From assembly GCF_019740315.1 (NCBI RefSeq), contig NZ_JAHXZR010000010.1, forward strand, positions 146,344 through 210,343: a stretch of DNA of 64,000 bases, given 5' to 3'. The stretch is from Oceanobacter mangrovi. Lineage in GTDB: Bacteria > Pseudomonadota > Gammaproteobacteria > Pseudomonadales > Oceanobacteraceae. Below, in pieces: positions 48,267-56,687 of this stretch. Position 1 is the first letter of the stretch, and every line of letters starts with the position of its first letter. The notes under the pieces were generated by a model. The model made no database searches, was not told where the DNA came from, and saw nothing but the letters and a program-made list of their open reading frames with translations. The translations under genes were made by a program, and so were the position numbers.

Positions 48267-49454
48267 TTAGAAGGCCAGATTCACACCCAGAGAAAGAACC
48301 TGTTTGTCGTAATCGGCACCTGCGGCATCGGAATCACGCTTGCTCTTTTCCAGACCACCAGTTACATCAACCATCTTATTTGGTGAATAAATACCCTTGA
48401 TACCGAAAGCAACGGTTTTATCAGTGCGATCACCGTCGACATAGTCATCGTTATTCATGGAAGCATTGGCATTCAATGCCCATTTGGTAGAGAACTCATG
48501 ATCCCAGTTAACCGCGCTGTAGTTGTTATCAATGAAGCTACCAATACCTGTAGATTCATTTGAGCTCTGACTGGTTGTCAAAGTCACTGTTGAGTAGCTC
48601 TTTGGAGACCAGCTCACGTTACCTTCCCAAGAGAAAGAAGATTTTTCTTTCATTCCAGAAGTGTCAAAACTACGCTTGGCAGTACCCACCTTGAACTCAC
48701 CGGTTGTTTTACCAGTAATATCCCAGCTGGCACCAACCAGGAAGGTCAAGAGAGAACCATCTTTATATTCACCAGCAGACTTGCTGTAAGAAATTTCGCT
48801 ATTACGCAATTCAAACAAGACCCGCGTCGCTGAAGAAACTTTCAGCCCCAGCTCTGCGCCCAGAGTGGTTTTATCGTAATTCAGCTCTTCAGTGATGGTT
48901 TTGTTATTGTCGTACTCTTTGCTATATGTAGATGCATATGCAGTTACGTTAGCAAAAGCAGAATCAGCACCGTAAGTAAAATCCCCGCCCAGCGTCAGTT
49001 CGGTGTATTCACTAGGATCGATGGAGTTGGTGGTATCAGTCTGCAATGAGCCGGTACCACGATCATCATGACCCTTGTTCATAGTCAGATCAGCACCAAA
49101 AGCCATACGAGAAGTGGCCTCGATGTCAGCGCCCAGAGTCAACAACTGATCCAGATAATTATTATCGGAATCGGAATCGTAGGAACCACTCTCAAGCTCG
49201 TAATAAGCCTGCAGCTGGGTTGCACCAAGATCTGCATTCAGAGCAGCGTTTGGACGTACGCGCGTAATAACTGCGCTGTTTTCGTCGCCGTCTTCCAGAT
49301 AGATGTTGTTGTTGTCAGAAATAGACACTTCCACCCCTGGCAGCAAAGTAACACCGCTTCCGAGCATGATTCCTTCTGGTTCCACAGCATTTGCAGCCGC
49401 ACTAGCGGTTGCCGCCAGAGCCACCAGAGGCAGCTGCCAAGCTTTAATATCCAT
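48267..49454 (-). CDS. Outer-membrane beta-barrel protein of the polysaccharide locus
   Basis: A 395-residue protein with signal peptide about 1-23 (AAANA-VEP) and regular alternating amphipathic strands ending LGVNLAF, the C-terminal Phe typical of barrels. Asp, Asn and Ser-rich loops fill the gaps. It belongs to the outer-membrane barrel type commonly found upstream of short Wza-like genes in exopolysaccharide loci, where it probably forms the export pore. GAGGGG precedes the ATG. Confidence 0.75.
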   Translation of the reverse strand: MDIKAWQLPLVALAATASAAANAVEPEGIMLGSGVTLLPGVEVSISDNNNIYLEDGDENSAVITRVRPNAALNADLGATQLQAYYELESGSYDSDSDNNYLDQLLTLGADIEATSRMAFGADLTMNKGHDDRGTGSLQTDTTNSIDPSEYTELTLGGDFTYGADSAFANVTAYASTYSKEYDNNKTITEELNYDKTTLGAELGLKVSSATRVLFELRNSEISYSKSAGEYKDGSLLTFLVGASWDITGKTTGEFKVGTAKRSFDTSGMKEKSSFSWEGNVSWSPKSYSTVTLTTSQSSNESTGIGSFIDNNYSAVNWDHEFSTKWALNANASMNNDDYVDGDRTDKTVAFGIKGIYSPNKMVDVTGGLEKSKRDSDAAGADYDKQVLSLGVNLAF

Positions 49455-49803
49455 ACCAATCCCCTCAACCTTTTAGATAAATCCAGAGCCAGCACCCACG
49501 CCAGCCATTTTCAAAGTCATAATTATGGACTGCCATTACAAAAATTAACAGCGCCCAAAAGTCCGTTTCACTAGCACAAAATTCAGTAACAAACAGCAAC
49601 AACCTGGAAAAGATAAACCTGTCTGACTCCAGCCTGCCAGCGAGAACAACGACTAGCTCACAAAACCAGACACATTCCTGACAATCACATAACCAGAGAT
49701 GCTTATGACCATGAGCTCATACAATTCTCACAAGGGTAACACCCATTTGTGAAGCAAGGATTAAGCTCAGGAAAATATTCTGGATTAATCGTCCACTTGC
49801 TAA
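49455..49803. other. Intergenic region between the initiating transferase and the barrel gene
   Basis: This 349-base gap has no gene. It holds an imperfect hairpin TCACAAGGGT-AAC-ACCC-(AT)-TTGTGA (49728-49752) just after the transferase gene, probably a weak terminator. The barrel gene's promoter must lie in the rest; CATAAT about 60 bases before its start is the best -10, with no good -35. Confidence 0.4.
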
Positions 49804-51207
49804 TCAGTGCACGTGACTACCAACAAATCCCTTAAAGAAGGTCATAAATACAATCTTCACATCCATCCAGAGAGACCAATTACGAATGTACTCCAGATCG
49901 TAGCGGACACGCCCTTCCATTTTATCGAGCGTATCGGTTTCACCACGGAAGCCATTAATTTGCGCCCAACCGGTAATTCCCGGCTTCACCTTGTGACGCA
50001 GCATGTAATAAGGAATCAGCTTGCGGTACTCCTCATTGTGGGCAACCGCATGAGGCCGAGGACCAACAACCGACATTGATCCCTGCAGGACATTAATAAA
50101 TTGTGGCAGCTCATCCAGCGAGGTTTTACGGATAAAAGCACCGACTCTGGTGATACGAGCATCGCCTTTTTTAGCCTGCACAACTTTGGAGCCGTTTTCC
50201 TGCACCGACATACTGCGGAACTTCCAAACATGGATTTTTCGACCATCCAGGCCATAACGATACTGCTTGAAGATGACAGGGCCTGGAGACGTAAATTTCA
50301 CGGCAGCTGCAATGACCAGCATAGGAAGCGCAATAACACTCAACACACACAGGGAGAAAACAATATCAAACAGACGTTTCAGAACGTCATTGAAACCGAA
50401 AATTGGCGTTTCATAGATACTGATGGTCTGCATCTGACCAATTTCACTCAGCCGGGCATGAATCAGGTTAAAGGTAAAGAAATCCGGAATAAGATGCACC
50501 GAAGCCGTGGTATCACCACAAGATTTCAGGATGTCATCAATACGTTTCTGAGCCTTCAGCGGTAAGGCGATAAAAATGGTATCGAACTCACCCTGATTGG
50601 TCCGTTCAATCAATTCACCAATCGTGCCCTGTAAAACAGCCCCCGGACACTCCTCTTTGATGCGGTCGTGGCTACGATCATCAAAATATCCCTGAAACAC
50701 ATATCCCAGTTCCGGGTTGGTATCGAGTTCTTCTCGCATAGCAACTGCCATCTGGTTCACACCAACAATCGCAACTTTGCGAGTGTTATGCCCTCTACGA
50801 CGCAGATCCTTAAGTACCTGACGCAAAACCAGGCGCCAGGCTACCAAGCCAACCACTACGGCAATCATCCAGCCGCCTGTCGCCACTCGGGAAAAGTCCG
50901 AACCAATTTTGGCAAAGAAAATGACAGACACCATGACAATACAGACACTGACCCAGGCAGCGGCAGGCACCGCCATCTGGCTAATCACAGAGGAGCCGCG
51001 CCATGATCTATATACGTTGAAGGACTCTGCGAGCAGCGAATAACCGACCGACGCCAGAAGGGCGGTCATCAGGTACATGGATTCCATTTGTATGCCATAA
51101 GCCATTGTCACCAGAGGAAACAGGCCCAGAATCAACGCCAGGTCGATCAGACGATATATGGCACAAAAGGAATTCGCATTAGGGCGAATGATTTTTTGGC
51201 TAGTCAT
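49804..51207 (-). CDS. Undecaprenyl-phosphate glucose phosphotransferase (WcaJ/VpsL type)
   Basis: Polyprenyl glycosylphosphotransferase of 467 residues that places the first sugar-phosphate on undecaprenyl phosphate. Four membrane segments lie at about 14-34, 44-64, 78-98 and 108-128. A CoA-binding-like domain covers about 140-260 (KVAIVGVNQMAVAMREEL). The C-terminal sugar transferase domain (KRLFDIVFSLCVLSV, SPGPVIFKQYRYGLDGRKIHVWKFRSM, VKPGITGWAQINGFRGET) is complete. AAGGA precedes the ATG. It starts the repeat-unit synthesis in this locus. Confidence 0.93.
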   Translation of the reverse strand: MTSQKIIRPNANSFCAIYRLIDLALILGLFPLVTMAYGIQMESMYLMTALLASVGYSLLAESFNVYRSWRGSSVISQMAVPAAAWVSVCIVMVSVIFFAKIGSDFSRVATGGWMIAVVVGLVAWRLVLRQVLKDLRRRGHNTRKVAIVGVNQMAVAMREELDTNPELGYVFQGYFDDRSHDRIKEECPGAVLQGTIGELIERTNQGEFDTIFIALPLKAQKRIDDILKSCGDTTASVHLIPDFFTFNLIHARLSEIGQMQTISIYETPIFGFNDVLKRLFDIVFSLCVLSVIALPMLVIAAAVKFTSPGPVIFKQYRYGLDGRKIHVWKFRSMSVQENGSKVVQAKKGDARITRVGAFIRKTSLDELPQFINVLQGSMSVVGPRPHAVAHNEEYRKLIPYYMLRHKVKPGITGWAQINGFRGETDTLDKMEGRVRYDLEYIRNWSLWMDVKIVFMTFFKGFVGSHVH

Positions 51208-51529
51208 ATTACTAATCCTTCAGCATCAACGACTGCTGATAGCTTTTTTACGAACTGTCTTTCAGACAAAATTTGTCGAAAGCACTCTATTAAAGCGTCC
51301 ATCTCAAAAACAAGACATTGGTCACACAAACTGCAACGAACAGTAACATATCGCCAACTTAGGTCAAGATTTAATCAACTAAACGGTACTCTTTGTAACG
51401 GGCAATCTACACCCAACCGCTTTCCGACAAAAGTCCTAATCTACAATCGTTCAGTAAAGCTAATGTGACAAAACGTCATAGCTTGCGATTATCACCGGTC
51501 AGAAGTGACATTACTGCACAAACGCTAAA
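51208..51529. other. Intergenic region upstream of the initiating transferase
   Basis: This 322-base AT-rich gap between the beta-CASP gene and the transferase holds no gene. TTGACC on the minus strand near 51365 with weak -10 elements downstream may be the promoter of the export genes. No sigma54 site or known operator was seen. Confidence 0.4.
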
Positions 51530-52963
51530 TCAAAGCCCAGATTCAACGGCCAAAGCGATTTGGGTTTCAGGCAGCTCTGACTGCAGGAGTCTGGTAAGTT
51601 CCCATTGTGCGTGCGGTTCTCCGTGAGTCAGAATAATTTTTGCGGGAGAAGTCTCCATTGACGCAACAAAAGCCACCAGATCATTTTGATCAGCATGAGC
51701 ACTATAACCCGACAATGTTTCAACATTGGCTCGAATTTCGACCCGGCGTTGATTGAGCACTACATAGCCACCACGCGGCCCCCACTCCTGAATATCCCGC
51801 CCCGGCGTACCATAAGCCTGATACCCGACCAGCAAGACATCTGTTCGTTCATCCCCCAACAATTGCTCGAGATAGTTCACAATTCGCCCGCCAGCGCACA
51901 TTCCACTGGCTGCAATCACAATCGCCGGTTTACCTGTGCGACGCAGATAACCCACCACCGCCCCATGATCTTTATGGGAGTTGATGGTTAGCAGCTGTTC
52001 AAAAGCCAGTGGATGACGACCCTGCTGTTTTCTTTCCCGGGCTTCCTGATCCCAAAAATCTGCCAGCTTACGATAGTGACGAGTAAATTGTGCTGCCAAC
52101 GGTGAATCAACCACCACATCAATACTGCTACTTAATCCGGTTTTTTTACTTTGTAACGATTGATCGCTTTTGAGCTGAAAGAAGATATCTTCTAGCTCAT
52201 ATAACAATTCTTGTGTACGGCCAATAGAAAAGGCCGGGATTAACACAGCTCCAGTATTCTCCAGACAGCGCTGCAATACCTGTTTTAGCCGCTGCTGTCG
52301 CTGTTGCCGATTATCGTGCAGACGATCGCCGTACGTGCTTTCAAGTACAACAACATCCGCATGGGTCGGCAGTCTGTAATCCGGTAACAACGGAGAAGAA
52401 CGCGATCCCAGATCACCAGAAAAAAGTATTCGTTTTGTGCTGGCCGAACCAACGTCTGTAACATCGATTTCCAGATAAGCTGAACCAAGAATATGCCCGG
52501 CCACCTGAAAATACACACAGGTATCCAAGCCGTTGCCTGACAATTCCGGCAATTCAATTCGCTGATTGTACGGGCAAGCAACCAGCTGCTTTTTCAGCCG
52601 ATACATAACCGCCTGAATTAATTCAGAATCCTTGGAAACACCCACTTTTACGGCGTCTTCAATCACCAAAGGCAACAATTCCGCCGTCGCCTCTGTGGCA
52701 TAGATTGGCCCTGTAAATCCGGCAGCCAAAAGCCAGGGAATACGTCCAACATGATCAAGATGGCAATGAGTAACCAATAAAGCCCGAACGCTATCAAGGT
52801 CAAAATCGATTTGAGATGAGTGACCAGCAGCATGACGCCGTTGATCATCTTTTCCCTGAAACAGGCCGCAATCAACCAATAAGGAATGACCATTGGCCAA
52901 TGAAAGGCGATGGCAGGAGCCAGTTACTCCTTGAGCAGCCCCGTGGTGAGATATGGTGTACAT
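51530..52963 (-). CDS. Beta-CASP metallo-beta-lactamase-fold ribonuclease-like protein
   Basis: A 477-residue protein with the zinc motif THCHLDHVGR near 66, VLESTYGDRLH, the beta-CASP signature PAFSIGRTQELLYEL and the RMMBL tail (GYSAHADQNDLVAF, THGEPHA). This group contains RNA exo/endonucleases of the CPSF73/YSH1 type and bacterial relatives. The start at 52963 (MYTISHHGAAQGVTGS) matches family starts. Its presence inside the polysaccharide locus is unexplained. A repeat unit lies upstream. Confidence 0.9.
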   Translation of the reverse strand: MYTISHHGAAQGVTGSCHRLSLANGHSLLVDCGLFQGKDDQRRHAAGHSSQIDFDLDSVRALLVTHCHLDHVGRIPWLLAAGFTGPIYATEATAELLPLVIEDAVKVGVSKDSELIQAVMYRLKKQLVACPYNQRIELPELSGNGLDTCVYFQVAGHILGSAYLEIDVTDVGSASTKRILFSGDLGSRSSPLLPDYRLPTHADVVVLESTYGDRLHDNRQQRQQRLKQVLQRCLENTGAVLIPAFSIGRTQELLYELEDIFFQLKSDQSLQSKKTGLSSSIDVVVDSPLAAQFTRHYRKLADFWDQEARERKQQGRHPLAFEQLLTINSHKDHGAVVGYLRRTGKPAIVIAASGMCAGGRIVNYLEQLLGDERTDVLLVGYQAYGTPGRDIQEWGPRGGYVVLNQRRVEIRANVETLSGYSAHADQNDLVAFVASMETSPAKIILTHGEPHAQWELTRLLQSELPETQIALAVESGL

Positions 52964-53137
52964 AATTCTTTCCATCCTTGAAAGATAACGCTATGTGATC
53001 ACAAACCTGACCAATAGATCAATTTATATACCGACAAAGATGATCTGATTCACACAATGTAGAAGAAATGAGAACACCCGCGTCTGAGCAAGCCATGCAG
53101 ACCATGCAGAGACAATGGCGGTGAATTGCGGGAACAT

Positions 53138-53211
53138 GTCCAGGCATGCCTGGACCCTACGAATGATTACCGGGATAAACATCCAGGCGTAGGGTCACGA
53201 CATGTCGTGAC
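53138..53211 (+). repeat. Single unit of the double-palindrome repeat
   Basis: GTCCAGGCATGCCTGGAC (53138-53155), then CCTACG, 32 bases, CGTAGG, then GTCACGACATGTCGTGAC (53194-53211). Both palindromes are perfect. It lies 42 bases after the stop of the flippase gene and ahead of the beta-CASP gene. Confidence 0.85.
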
Positions 53212-53252
53212 AAAAGCGGGAATTACACAAACCTGGTCAGACTTGCCTAATC

Positions 53253-54513
53253 TTATCCAATCGGCCAGAAGCCCAACCGTTTGTGCACCATAAACAAAGC
53301 ACCAATGTTCTGCACCGCCACACCAATCGCAGTCGCTGTCGCGGCCCCCAAAACGCCGAACTGCCATGTCAGCAGTACAGCAGCCACAATAGTCAGCGGC
53401 CCCGCAAACAAGGTGACTCGTCTAAAATCCTTTTCATGGCCACTCATATTAAGCAGATAGCCAACTGATCCGGTGGCTACGTTGATGAACTGCCCCACCG
53501 CCATAATCGTCAACAACATTGCTCCTTGCTCAAACCCATCCCCGAAAAGCGCCATCAACCAACCCGGGAATATCACCATCACAGCAACCACAGGAAGCAC
53601 CAGCGCAATCATGGCCATGGTAGAAACTCTCGCTAATCGCTGCAACTCCGCCATTTTCTGCTCTTTCCACAAACGAGCATAACGAGGCGCAACGGCCATA
53701 TTCACCACCATCAGTACAAACGAAGTGACATTGGCAGTTCGCTGGGCAGCAGACAAATGAGCCAGATCAGCCGCAGCAATCATAACCCCGGCAATCAAAA
53801 CCCCAGACCATTGAACCAATAACGACATACTGGCTGCTGCCCATAAGTTAGAACTGGAACGCCACAACTCTGAATTTTTCCATTGATTCACCGCTGGAAA
53901 AGAAACCTCAGCATGAGGCTGTCGCAGCCATACAGCAGAAGCAATCAGCAGAACCAGGACGGCAACCAGAAAATACAGAACCGCAGCATTTCCGGCATTC
54001 AACCAGGAATTCCATTGCCACCAGACCAATATAAAAAGCAGAACAAAGCCCAGCCCTACGCCCAACTGCTGAAAAAACGTCGCGGCCACTACCCGATGCA
54101 TGCCCTGAAAGGCAAAGCTCAACAGATTAAACAAGGCAACCAGAGGCAGAGATAACATTACCCAGAACAGGGCATCAGCGAATCCTGGCTTTCCAAATAT
54201 CGTGGCCGGAACTCATCGCACCAATGACACCAACCAGAATCGTAATGGCTGCAACCCATTTAATGCCAAAGCCGAGAGTACGCTGAGTGTTTTCATCCAG
54301 GCCGTTGGCACCAAATTCACGTACCAAAACATTGTCGATGCCCAACCGGAAAAATGTCGACAGTGCCGTCAGGAGAGTAAATCCCAGAAGGAAATAGCCA
54401 GCCTGTTCAGCACCCAGGCCACGGGTAACAGCCGCGGTTAATACAAAAGCAATAAATACAGCAGCAAGCCGAACCAGGGCCGAAATAGCCGTTTTAATTA
54501 ACAACGGGGACAC
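53253..54513 (-). pseudogene. Wzx-type polysaccharide flippase, frameshifted
   Basis: A MATE/Wzx-like flippase of about 420 residues broken by one frameshift. The N-terminal part starts with GTG at 54513 (AAGGA upstream) and runs MSPLLIKTAISALVRLAAVFIAF to a stop at 54175. The rest continues in another frame to 53253 and encodes FGKPGFADALFWVMLSLPLVALFNLLSFAFQGM onward with about ten membrane segments. The switch lies near 54180-54192, where frames overlap around GATATTTGGAAAG; one base lost there would restore the protein. It would move the lipid-linked repeat unit across the membrane. Real mutation, phase switch or read error cannot be told apart. Confidence 0.8.
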
Positions 54514-54716
54514 GACAACATCCTTGTAAGAAGAAAAACAGCAGCGATTAAACCGCCAAAAAAAGAAAATTCAAACCATTGCCAGGAAATAGTTCAAATT
54601 GAGAAAAATGCTGGTTCAGTGCATTAATACGGATCACGTAGGACGCGGACGCTAATATTATTCATCATCCGGAGTTTGTCTCAGGATCCAAACAGAGGTG
54701 AACTTCCCATCGCTGC

Positions 54717-54753
54717 ATGGATTCCGGATCTCGCAGGCTCGTCCGGAATGACG
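54717..54753. repeat. Isolated inverted repeat of the ATTCCGGA type
   Basis: ATTCCGGA (54721-54728) and TCCGGAAT (54742-54749) with a 13-base loop, followed by GACG. It resembles widespread bacterial intergenic palindromes and is different from the double-palindrome family next to it. Confidence 0.6.
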
Positions 54754-54800
54754 TTATTTTATTCTTAAACTGACGGCATCCCCCGAAATCACCCGCGTTT

Positions 54801-55157
54801 GTCCAGGCATACCTGGACCCTACGAATCACTTTCTGAATCCAACGCCATATATGTAGAGTCACGGCACGTCGTGACTGCACCGTTGCATTGTAATCACCC
54901 GTCCAGGCATGCCTGGACCCTACGAAGTATTTTCTGAGTCAAACACCCAATGCGTAGGATCACGACATGTCGTAACAGCGGCGATGAGTTGTAATCACTT
55001 GTCCAGGCATGCCTGGACCCTACGAAGTATTTCTGGATCCAACACCCTGTGCGTCGGGTCACGACACATCGTGACTGCACCGTTGCATTGTAATCACTCG
55101 TCCAGGCATGCCAGGACCCTACGAAGTATTTTCTGAATCAAACGCCATAGGCGTCCA
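54801..55157 (+). repeat. Left array of double-palindrome repeats, four units with 100-bp period
   Basis: Units start at 54801, 54901, 55001 and 55100. Each begins with GTCCAGGCATGCCTGGAC or a near copy, runs through CCTACGAA, about 26 bases with TTTCTGRATCCAACRCC, CGTAGG or a variant, and GTCACGACATGTCGTGAC (palindrome B ends at 54876, 54976, 55075). A conserved 24-base linker (GCACCGTTGCATTGTAATCA type) joins units. The fourth unit lacks palindrome B and stops just before the DUF1501 stop codon at 55162. Confidence 0.9.
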
Positions 55158-55161
55158 AAAA

Positions 55162-56667
55162 TCAGGCCATAATCCCCAATCTATCTTTCCGGGAAGATTC
55201 AAATCTCTCCAGCAATGGCAACGCCAAATGAAGATCCTTATCAGGTACATCCATCCAGCGCAGCAATTCTGCGGTCACCTGCTCTGAAGCAATCGACGGG
55301 ATAACCCTTCCCCGTTTATCCGCCATCACAGATTCACTGCCCTCACGCAGATCTGGCATAGTGCCGTACACTCCCGATTTAACAGCACCGCCCATTACCA
55401 GCTGATTACCGGACCAGCCATGGTCGGTACCATCATTATTCATCGACAAAGTACGGCCAAAGTCAGACTGACTGAATAGCGTCACCTTATCTGAAATTCC
55501 CATGGCATTAACGGCATTCTGAAAATGCCACAGCCCCAGGCTCAGCGAACGTAATAAAACCGGATGGCGACCTGCCTGATTGGCGTGAGTATCGAAGCCA
55601 CCCATACTGATAAAAAACAGCTGCCGCTTGTGACCAGTACGACGACCAATATCAATCAAACGGGCAGTCGCTTCCAGTTGACGCATTAGCCCCCCATCGA
55701 GATTGCCGTTCAAGCCAACCAGTCCATCATCCGGCATCGAGAACAGATCCTCGCCATAGCTTGCCGTCGTTTTTGGCCAGGGTGCTTCCGGCAGCCACCA
55801 GGTTTGCAGGGTTTGGGAAATCGACAGGCTCTGCGCGTAACGAGAAGCTACCAGCTCACCAAAGGCATCACTGTTACCGCTGGCGGCCAGCGTCTGTATC
55901 GCCTTGCCAAAGCGGGACAGTTTCTTGTCGCCCTTGGCAAAACTGTCCTCGAAGGCCATCGGCCCGGTCGAAGGTAAAATCAGCCCACTGCCGGTAGCAC
56001 CAAAGGTCGTGTGGAAAGGTTTATCCAACGCAATCACAGAACCCAATACCGACTTACTATCCGGATTCCAGTTATCTGCGAGTCGACCGGCCCATCCAAG
56101 GCGCGTTCGAATCAGTGCATTGGCAGAAGCAAGCGCGTATTGCTGATGATTATGTGCGTATAAAAAATAGGGCCGATTCTGTTCATTAATTGTTGAACGA
56201 GTCACCGGCTCGGCCAACACCCCCGTATTGGCAATCAAGGCCAATTGCCGATCACGGTGAAGCATCGCCAGTTCTGGTGCACAGGCGGCCATGCCCCACA
56301 GGTTATCAAGGTGATAAAAGCCACTGCGATAGGCTTCATCTGCTTTCCCGTAAGGGTTGCCCTGATCGAATTGGTTACCGGCAGGTAATACCAGATCCTT
56401 GTGGGAAGTTGCCAGCTCACCACGCCGCTCAGCAAATGTCTTGAATCCGCGACCGCCCCCCGCTCCATTCCCCTGTTCATCCGACACCGGGAATAGCAAG
56501 TTCCAGCTGTCATTACCGCCATATAAAAACAGGCACACCAAGGCCTTGTAGTCGTCGTTTTCCAGCTTCTGGCCTGCTGGCTGAGTAGCAGCCCAGGCTG
56601 GTAAATCCACACTGGCAACCGACATCGCCGCCGCCAGCTTGAGCAAATCACGTCTGGATAATTTCAT
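55162..56667 (-). CDS. DUF1501 family protein with Tat signal
   Basis: A 501-residue protein starting at 56667 behind AGGAGG, seven bases away. The N-terminus KLSRRDLLKLAAAMSVASVDLPAWA is a twin-arginine signal, so it is folded before export. The body is alkaline-phosphatase/sulfatase-like: YGGNDSWNLLFP near the start, GFDTHANQ and DFGRTLSMNNDGTDHGWSGNQLVMGG are DUF1501 hallmarks. Biochemical role unknown. It is co-transcribed with the DUF1800 gene 21 bases upstream, a pair seen in many bacteria. Confidence 0.9.
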   Translation of the reverse strand: MKLSRRDLLKLAAAMSVASVDLPAWAATQPAGQKLENDDYKALVCLFLYGGNDSWNLLFPVSDEQGNGAGGGRGFKTFAERRGELATSHKDLVLPAGNQFDQGNPYGKADEAYRSGFYHLDNLWGMAACAPELAMLHRDRQLALIANTGVLAEPVTRSTINEQNRPYFLYAHNHQQYALASANALIRTRLGWAGRLADNWNPDSKSVLGSVIALDKPFHTTFGATGSGLILPSTGPMAFEDSFAKGDKKLSRFGKAIQTLAASGNSDAFGELVASRYAQSLSISQTLQTWWLPEAPWPKTTASYGEDLFSMPDDGLVGLNGNLDGGLMRQLEATARLIDIGRRTGHKRQLFFISMGGFDTHANQAGRHPVLLRSLSLGLWHFQNAVNAMGISDKVTLFSQSDFGRTLSMNNDGTDHGWSGNQLVMGGAVKSGVYGTMPDLREGSESVMADKRGRVIPSIASEQVTAELLRWMDVPDKDLHLALPLLERFESSRKDRLGIMA

Positions 56668-56687
56668 CGAATCACCTCCTAAGCCTG

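Noticed and set aside
54895..55136. Short open frames within the repeat array on both strands
   Set aside because: They only translate the palindromic repeats and have no binding site or homology.
53253..55161. Insertion sequence remnant at the frameshifted flippase
   Set aside because: No transposase, terminal inverted repeats or target duplication; a single base change explains the break.
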